Part shown: piece after piece, positions 13,182 through 13,694 of the stretch
Layout of the letters: every line of letters starts with the position of its first letter
Position numbering within the stretch: the first letter of the stretch is position 1
Assembly: GCA_023131215.1 (NCBI GenBank)
Contig: JAGLZV010000163.1
Span: forward strand, 1-13,694
Source of the DNA: Candidatus Methanophagales archaeon
GTDB lineage: Archaea > Halobacteriota > Syntropharchaeia > Alkanophagales > Methanospirareceae
Direction of reading: 5' to 3'
DNA length: 13,694 bases
Notes under the pieces: generated by a model
Databases searched by the model: none
Told to the model about the DNA's origin: nothing
What the model saw: only the letters and a program-made list of their open reading frames with translations
Made by a program: the position numbers and the translations under genes

Positions 13182-13694
13182 ATGGCAAGAGTGAAGTTAA
13201 GTGGTGCGGAGATCGTAGTGGAGGAGCTGAAGACTGAAGGAGTGGAAGTAGCCTTTGGAATACCAGGTGGAGTTCTGTTAGACTTGTATGATGTGCTGTA
13301 CAAGGAAGAGGCGATAAGACACATATTAATGAGGCATGAGCAATGTGCGGCGCACGCTGCTGACGGCTATGCACGTGTGTCAGGGAAAACAGGCGTTTGT
13401 ATTGCCACTTCGGGTCCTGGCGCCACGAACCTCGTTACTGGACTGACGAATGCAAACATGGATTCTTCTCCTGTGGTGGCATTAACAGGACAGGTGCCGA
13501 CCTCTGTAATAGGCACCAATGCATTCCAGGAAGCCAGCACCTTCACCATCACCATGCCCCTCACGAAACATAATTTCCTCGTAAAGAGAACGGAAGATTT
13601 ACCTAAAGTCATCCATAATGCTTTTTATATTGCCAATACCGGAAGGAAAGGAGTTGTTTTGGTTGACCTGCCAAAGGACATTTTAGCAGGTGAG
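13182..13694 (+). CDS. ilvB: Acetolactate synthase large subunit, N-terminal part (cut by window end)
   Basis: The first 171 residues of the thiamine-diphosphate enzyme that makes acetolactate and acetohydroxybutyrate for valine, leucine and isoleucine. The thiamine-binding domain is clear: VAFGIPGGVLLDLYD (23-37), catalytic Glu53 in MRHEQCAAHAADGYAR (50-65), SGPGATNLVTGL (77-88), ALTGQVP (100-106) and the IGTNAFQEAS segment (110-119), where most homologues have Asp in place of Asn113. The frame is open to the window edge, so the FAD-binding and C-terminal domains lie outside. The ATG at 13182 follows purine-rich sequence, and no earlier in-frame start makes sense. A small-subunit gene (ilvN) would be expected downstream. 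Confidence 0.95.
   Translation, partial: MARVKLSGAEIVVEELKTEGVEVAFGIPGGVLLDLYDVLYKEEAIRHILMRHEQCAAHAADGYARVSGKTGVCIATSGPGATNLVTGLTNANMDSSPVVALTGQVPTSVIGTNAFQEASTFTITMPLTKHNFLVKRTEDLPKVIHNAFYIANTGRKGVVLVDLPKDILAGE

Noticed and set aside
1..13694. tRNA, rRNA or known riboswitch in the gaps
   Set aside because: All gaps were inspected; none is longer than about 160 bases and none shows a cloverleaf, T-loop motif or recognisable riboswitch core.

Overview
The window looks like a piece of an archaeal chromosome, most likely from a euryarchaeal anaerobe of the methanogen / methane- or alkane-oxidiser / Archaeoglobi type. The evidence is: TATA-like boxes at leaderless spacing in front of several starts, an archaeal-type citramalate/isopropylmalate synthase, a family-4 Fe-S uracil-DNA glycosylase, an MTH1187-type protein, a tungsten aldehyde:ferredoxin oxidoreductase and corrinoid methyl-transfer genes. 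The exact lineage cannot be settled from these bases.

Layout. Positions 3-131 hold the tail of an unidentified gene. Positions 239-1720 (+) encode a citramalate/2-isopropylmalate synthase. It faces an HD-domain hydrolase gene at 1881-2441 (-). A plus-strand trio follows: uracil-DNA glycosylase (2523-3098), a DUF362/4Fe-4S protein (3130-4155) and a metallo-beta-lactamase-fold protein (4158-4844). Four copies of one pyrimidine-rich hairpin repeat sit in the gaps of this left third (1758-1880, 2459-2504, 4832-4877) and nowhere else that I could find.

The core of the window is a tightly packed minus-strand operon, read from 12687 down to 4879, with all junctions between a 4-base overlap and a 7-base gap. 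Its order is: PaaX-family regulator, MttB-superfamily methyltransferase without a pyrrolysine (amber) codon, cobalamin-binding corrinoid protein, an unusual SAM-dependent methyltransferase, a compact RACo-type corrinoid activator, a MeTr/MtgA-type pterin methyltransferase, and an aldehyde:ferredoxin oxidoreductase. The inferred job is to strip a methyl group from an unknown (probably quaternary amine or other methylated) substrate onto the corrinoid protein, pass it to a tetrahydropterin, keep the corrinoid reduced with the ASKHA/ferredoxin activator, and oxidise a linked aldehyde while reducing ferredoxin. The in-operon PaaX protein, preceded by a leaderless promoter and two adjacent palindromes, probably controls the unit.

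The right edge returns to housekeeping metabolism: a small thiamine-binding-family protein (12781-13083, -) divergent from the start of acetolactate synthase large subunit (13182 onward, +, cut by the window end). With the synthase at the left end, branched-chain amino-acid biosynthesis brackets the window.

The two most interesting items are the non-pyrrolysine MttB operon with its extra SAM methyltransferase, AOR and PaaX parts, and the hairpin repeat. In the repeat, the leading pyrimidine tract is the mirror image of the hairpin's 5' arm in every copy, including one copy with a changed sequence, which is what a pyrimidine-motif triple helix would need. All functional statements are from reading motifs by eye; no searches were run.
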